Below are positions 62,139-64,000 of a DNA stretch of 64,000 nucleotides, one piece after another. The stretch comes from Pseudoalteromonas rubra (GTDB lineage: Bacteria; Pseudomonadota; Gammaproteobacteria; Enterobacterales; Alteromonadaceae), in NCBI RefSeq assembly GCF_005886805.2, contig NZ_CP045429.1:962501-1026500 (forward strand), in the 5' to 3' direction. The notes beneath the pieces are model-generated. The model had not been told where the DNA came from, made no database searches, and saw only the letters and a list, made by a program, of their open reading frames with translations. Numbering within the stretch: the first letter of the stretch is position 1; every line of letters starts with the position of its first letter. Both the position numbers and the translations under genes were made by a program.

Positions 62139-62189
62139 AATGGCTCGTATTGCTCTGTGTTTTGCAGTGCTGCGAGCCATTTTTGTTTT
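62139..62189 (+). terminator. tig terminator
   Basis: AATGGCTCG pairs with CGAGCCATT with an imperfectly paired interior, followed by a T-rich tail. Confidence 0.85.
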
Positions 62190-62361
62190 ATTTGCTCAAA
62201 GCAACACGGTTGTGTGTATACTTTTGTTTATCAGCATCTTTTGCATAAACTTCTGTCTATAAACTTCTTGTCAATTGAGTAAACAAATTGTGCTTGTCCT
62301 TTGTATGAGACAGGCGGCCAGGTTTTGCAGTGCACTTCCCTGTTTATAAGGAATCTATAAA

Positions 62362-62979
62362 ATGAATGACGGTATGTTTGATCCTCTAAACGCATTAGTC
62401 CCTATGGTTGTTGAGCAAACAGCGAAAGGTGAGCGTTCTTATGACATTTATTCTCGTTTGCTAAAAGAGCGGATTATCTTCCTGACAGGTCAGGTTGAGG
62501 ACCATATGGCAAACCTGATCGTTGCTCAGCTGCTGTTCTTGGAATCAGAAAGCCCTGAAAAAGACATTTATTTATACATCAACTCACCAGGTGGCTCGGT
62601 GACTGCGGGTATGTCTATTTACGACACGATGAATTTTATCAAACCAGACGTTAGCACTGTGTGTGTTGGTCAGGCAGCCAGTATGGGCGCCTTTTTACTC
62701 TCTGGTGGTGCCAAAGGCAAACGTTATTGCCTGCCAAATTCTCGCGTCATGATCCATCAACCTCTTGGCGGTTTCCAGGGCCAGGCGTCGGACTTTGAGA
62801 TCCATGCAAAAGAAATTCTGACGATCAAAGAAAAGCTGAATCGTCTGATGGCTGAACATACTGGCCAACCTTATGATGTGATCGCGAATGACACTGATCG
62901 TGACAACTTTATGAATGCTGAGCAAGCCGTGGATTACGGTTTGGTTGACGCTGTTCATAGCAGCAGAAATATTAAGTAA
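62362..62979 (+). CDS. clpP: ATP-dependent Clp protease proteolytic subunit
   Basis: A 205-aa serine peptidase with triad Ser107 (GQAASMGAF), His132 (MIHQPLGG) and Asp181. The short N-terminal propeptide before LVPMVVEQT is usual. It assembles into a two-ring 14-mer that degrades substrates fed by ClpX or ClpA. It precedes clpX by 143 bases containing an 11-bp hairpin. Confidence 0.98.
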   Translation: MNDGMFDPLNALVPMVVEQTAKGERSYDIYSRLLKERIIFLTGQVEDHMANLIVAQLLFLESESPEKDIYLYINSPGGSVTAGMSIYDTMNFIKPDVSTVCVGQAASMGAFLLSGGAKGKRYCLPNSRVMIHQPLGGFQGQASDFEIHAKEILTIKEKLNRLMAEHTGQPYDVIANDTDRDNFMNAEQAVDYGLVDAVHSSRNIK

Positions 62980-63034
62980 TCTATATTGGGCTGGCGTGTT
63001 TCTGATCGCTGTTAGATAAATGCATCTGGCCCGG

Positions 63035-63064
63035 CTATACCAAAGGCAAAATTCTTTGGTATAG
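63035..63064 (+). other. 11-bp hairpin between clpP and clpX
   Basis: CTATACCAAAG and CTTTGGTATAG are perfect complements around an eight-base loop, with a weak T content after it. It may partly terminate or stabilise the clpP message. Confidence 0.6.
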
Positions 63065-63122
63065 TTAAAACATGTATTGTGTTATCGAAGTAGATAACTG
63101 ACCAAATTTAAGAGGTAGCTGA

Positions 63123-64000
63123 ATGTCAGACACTCCTACAGACGGCGACAAGAATAGTAAGCTCTTATACTGCTCATTTTGTGGTAAGAGCCAACATGAA
63201 GTACGCAAGTTGATCGCTGGTCCGTCAGTGTACATTTGTGATGAATGCGTCGAACTGTGTAACGACATCATTAGAGAAGAAATCAAGGATATAGCGCCGC
63301 AACATGATTCGTCTGATAAATTGCCGGTACCAAGAGAGATCCGCAATCACCTTGATGACTATGTGATTGGCCAGGAGCACGCTAAAAAAGTGCTCTCAGT
63401 TGCCGTTTATAACCATTACAAGCGACTGAAAAACCAAGGTTTAAAAGGCGATGTTGAGCTAGGCAAGAGTAACATCCTGCTTATCGGTCCAACAGGTAGT
63501 GGTAAAACACTGCTTGCAGAAACACTGGCACGCTTACTGGATGTGCCCTTTACTATGGCGGATGCAACCACATTAACCGAAGCGGGTTATGTGGGTGAGG
63601 ATGTCGAGAATATTATCCAGAAGCTTTTACAGAAGTGTGACTACGACGTAGAAAAAGCACAGCGCGGTATCGTTTATATCGACGAAATCGACAAAATTTC
63701 GCGTAAATCGGATAACCCATCTATCACGCGCGACGTGTCTGGTGAAGGCGTTCAACAGGCGCTACTCAAACTCATCGAAGGCACGGTAGCTTCGGTGCCG
63801 CCACAAGGCGGACGCAAGCATCCTCAGCAAGAGTTCTTACAAGTAGACACATCGAAAATCCTGTTTATTTGTGGCGGTGCCTTTGCTGGTCTGGACAAAG
63901 TGATTGAGCAGCGTAGCCATACCAACACTGGTATTGGTTTTGGCGCTCAGGTTAAATCGTCGGATAGCGAGCGTTCTTTAAGCGAAACCTTCAAAGATGT
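63123..64000 (+). CDS. clpX: ATP-dependent protease ATPase subunit ClpX (partial, 3' end outside window)
   Basis: The first 292 residues of ClpX. The N-terminal zinc-binding domain has Cys17, Cys20, Cys39 and Cys42. Walker A is GPTGSGKT at about 118-125 and Walker B is [10 protein letters not shown] near 183-192. The GYVGEDV pore-1 loop is present. It unfolds tagged proteins and passes them to ClpP. The ATG at 63123 has GAGGTAG before it. The reading frame runs off the window. Confidence 0.97.
   Translation, partial: MSDTPTDGDKNSKLLYCSFCGKSQHEVRKLIAGPSVYICDECVELCNDIIREEIKDIAPQHDSSDKLPVPREIRNHLDDYVIGQEHAKKVLSVAVYNHYKRLKNQGLKGDVELGKSNILLIGPTGSGKTLLAETLARLLDVPFTMADATTLTEAGYVGEDVENIIQKLLQKCDYDVEKAQRGIVYIDEIDKISRKSDNPSITRDVSGEGVQQALLKLIEGTVASVPPQGGRKHPQQEFLQVDTSKILFICGGAFAGLDKVIEQRSHTNTGIGFGAQVKSSDSERSLSETFKD

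Overview
The window looks like part of the main chromosome of a marine gammaproteobacterium of the Pseudoalteromonas type. This is inferred from gene content and order: a true Smc followed by zipA and ligA, rsxABCDGE-nth, tig-clpP-clpX, a MATE gene fused transcriptionally to uvrB, and very high tRNA multiplicity (23 tRNA genes in 64 kb, in dense homogeneous arrays). No rRNA operon, insertion sequence, prophage or CRISPR array was found.

Layout. 0-9.3 kb: a small unknown gene, a P-loop kinase, a giant hybrid sensor kinase (1850 aa) with a divergent double-receiver protein, and cysZ. 9.5-11.9 kb: small exported or membrane proteins, a CBS-domain protein and a SpoU-type RNA methyltransferase. 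11.9-19.3 kb: smc-zipA-ligA, a DUF2919-like membrane protein and msrB. 19.3-24.2 kb: a TPR/receiver protein, then six tRNA-Val genes on the minus strand trailed by a 106-bp tandem array of decayed tRNA-Val copies, then tRNA-Ala and seven tRNA-Glu on the plus strand. 24.4-32 kb: an Aer-like chemoreceptor, two unknown envelope proteins, a Cys-poor DksA paralogue with a COG0523 GTPase under a perfect Zur-type palindrome, a lactate permease and a membrane protein. 32-39 kb: nth and the Rsx/Rnf complex, whose RsxC carries a long 39-aa repeat tail. 39-42 kb: a degenerate GGDEF/EAL protein and four tRNA-Asn. 42-43 kb: a GATC- and DnaA-box-rich intergenic region, followed by MATE-uvrB. 46-56 kb: an outer-membrane barrel, a LysR/GST pair, an acetyltransferase, an iron alcohol dehydrogenase, ElyC, MetR with a MetJ operator, and a GAF-GGDEF-EAL protein. 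56-64 kb: pyrC, a periplasmic solute-binding-like protein, an FHA protein, folD, a mixed tRNA cluster (Pro, Arg, His, Pro, Pro), tig, clpP and the start of clpX.

Most of the window is ordinary housekeeping. The items most worth attention are: (1) the tRNA-Val operon whose 3' part is an exact 106-bp-period array of degenerate tRNA copies, reminiscent of the E. coli tyrT rtT repeats; (2) the Zur-box/dksA2/COG0523 zinc-starvation unit; (3) a 1.1-kb intergenic region upstream of MATE-uvrB with ten GATC sites in 379 bp and an inverted pair of DnaA boxes, possibly a DARS- or datA-like element; (4) several signalling proteins that lack canonical phosphoacceptor or catalytic residues. All calls come from reading the sequence; no database search was run.
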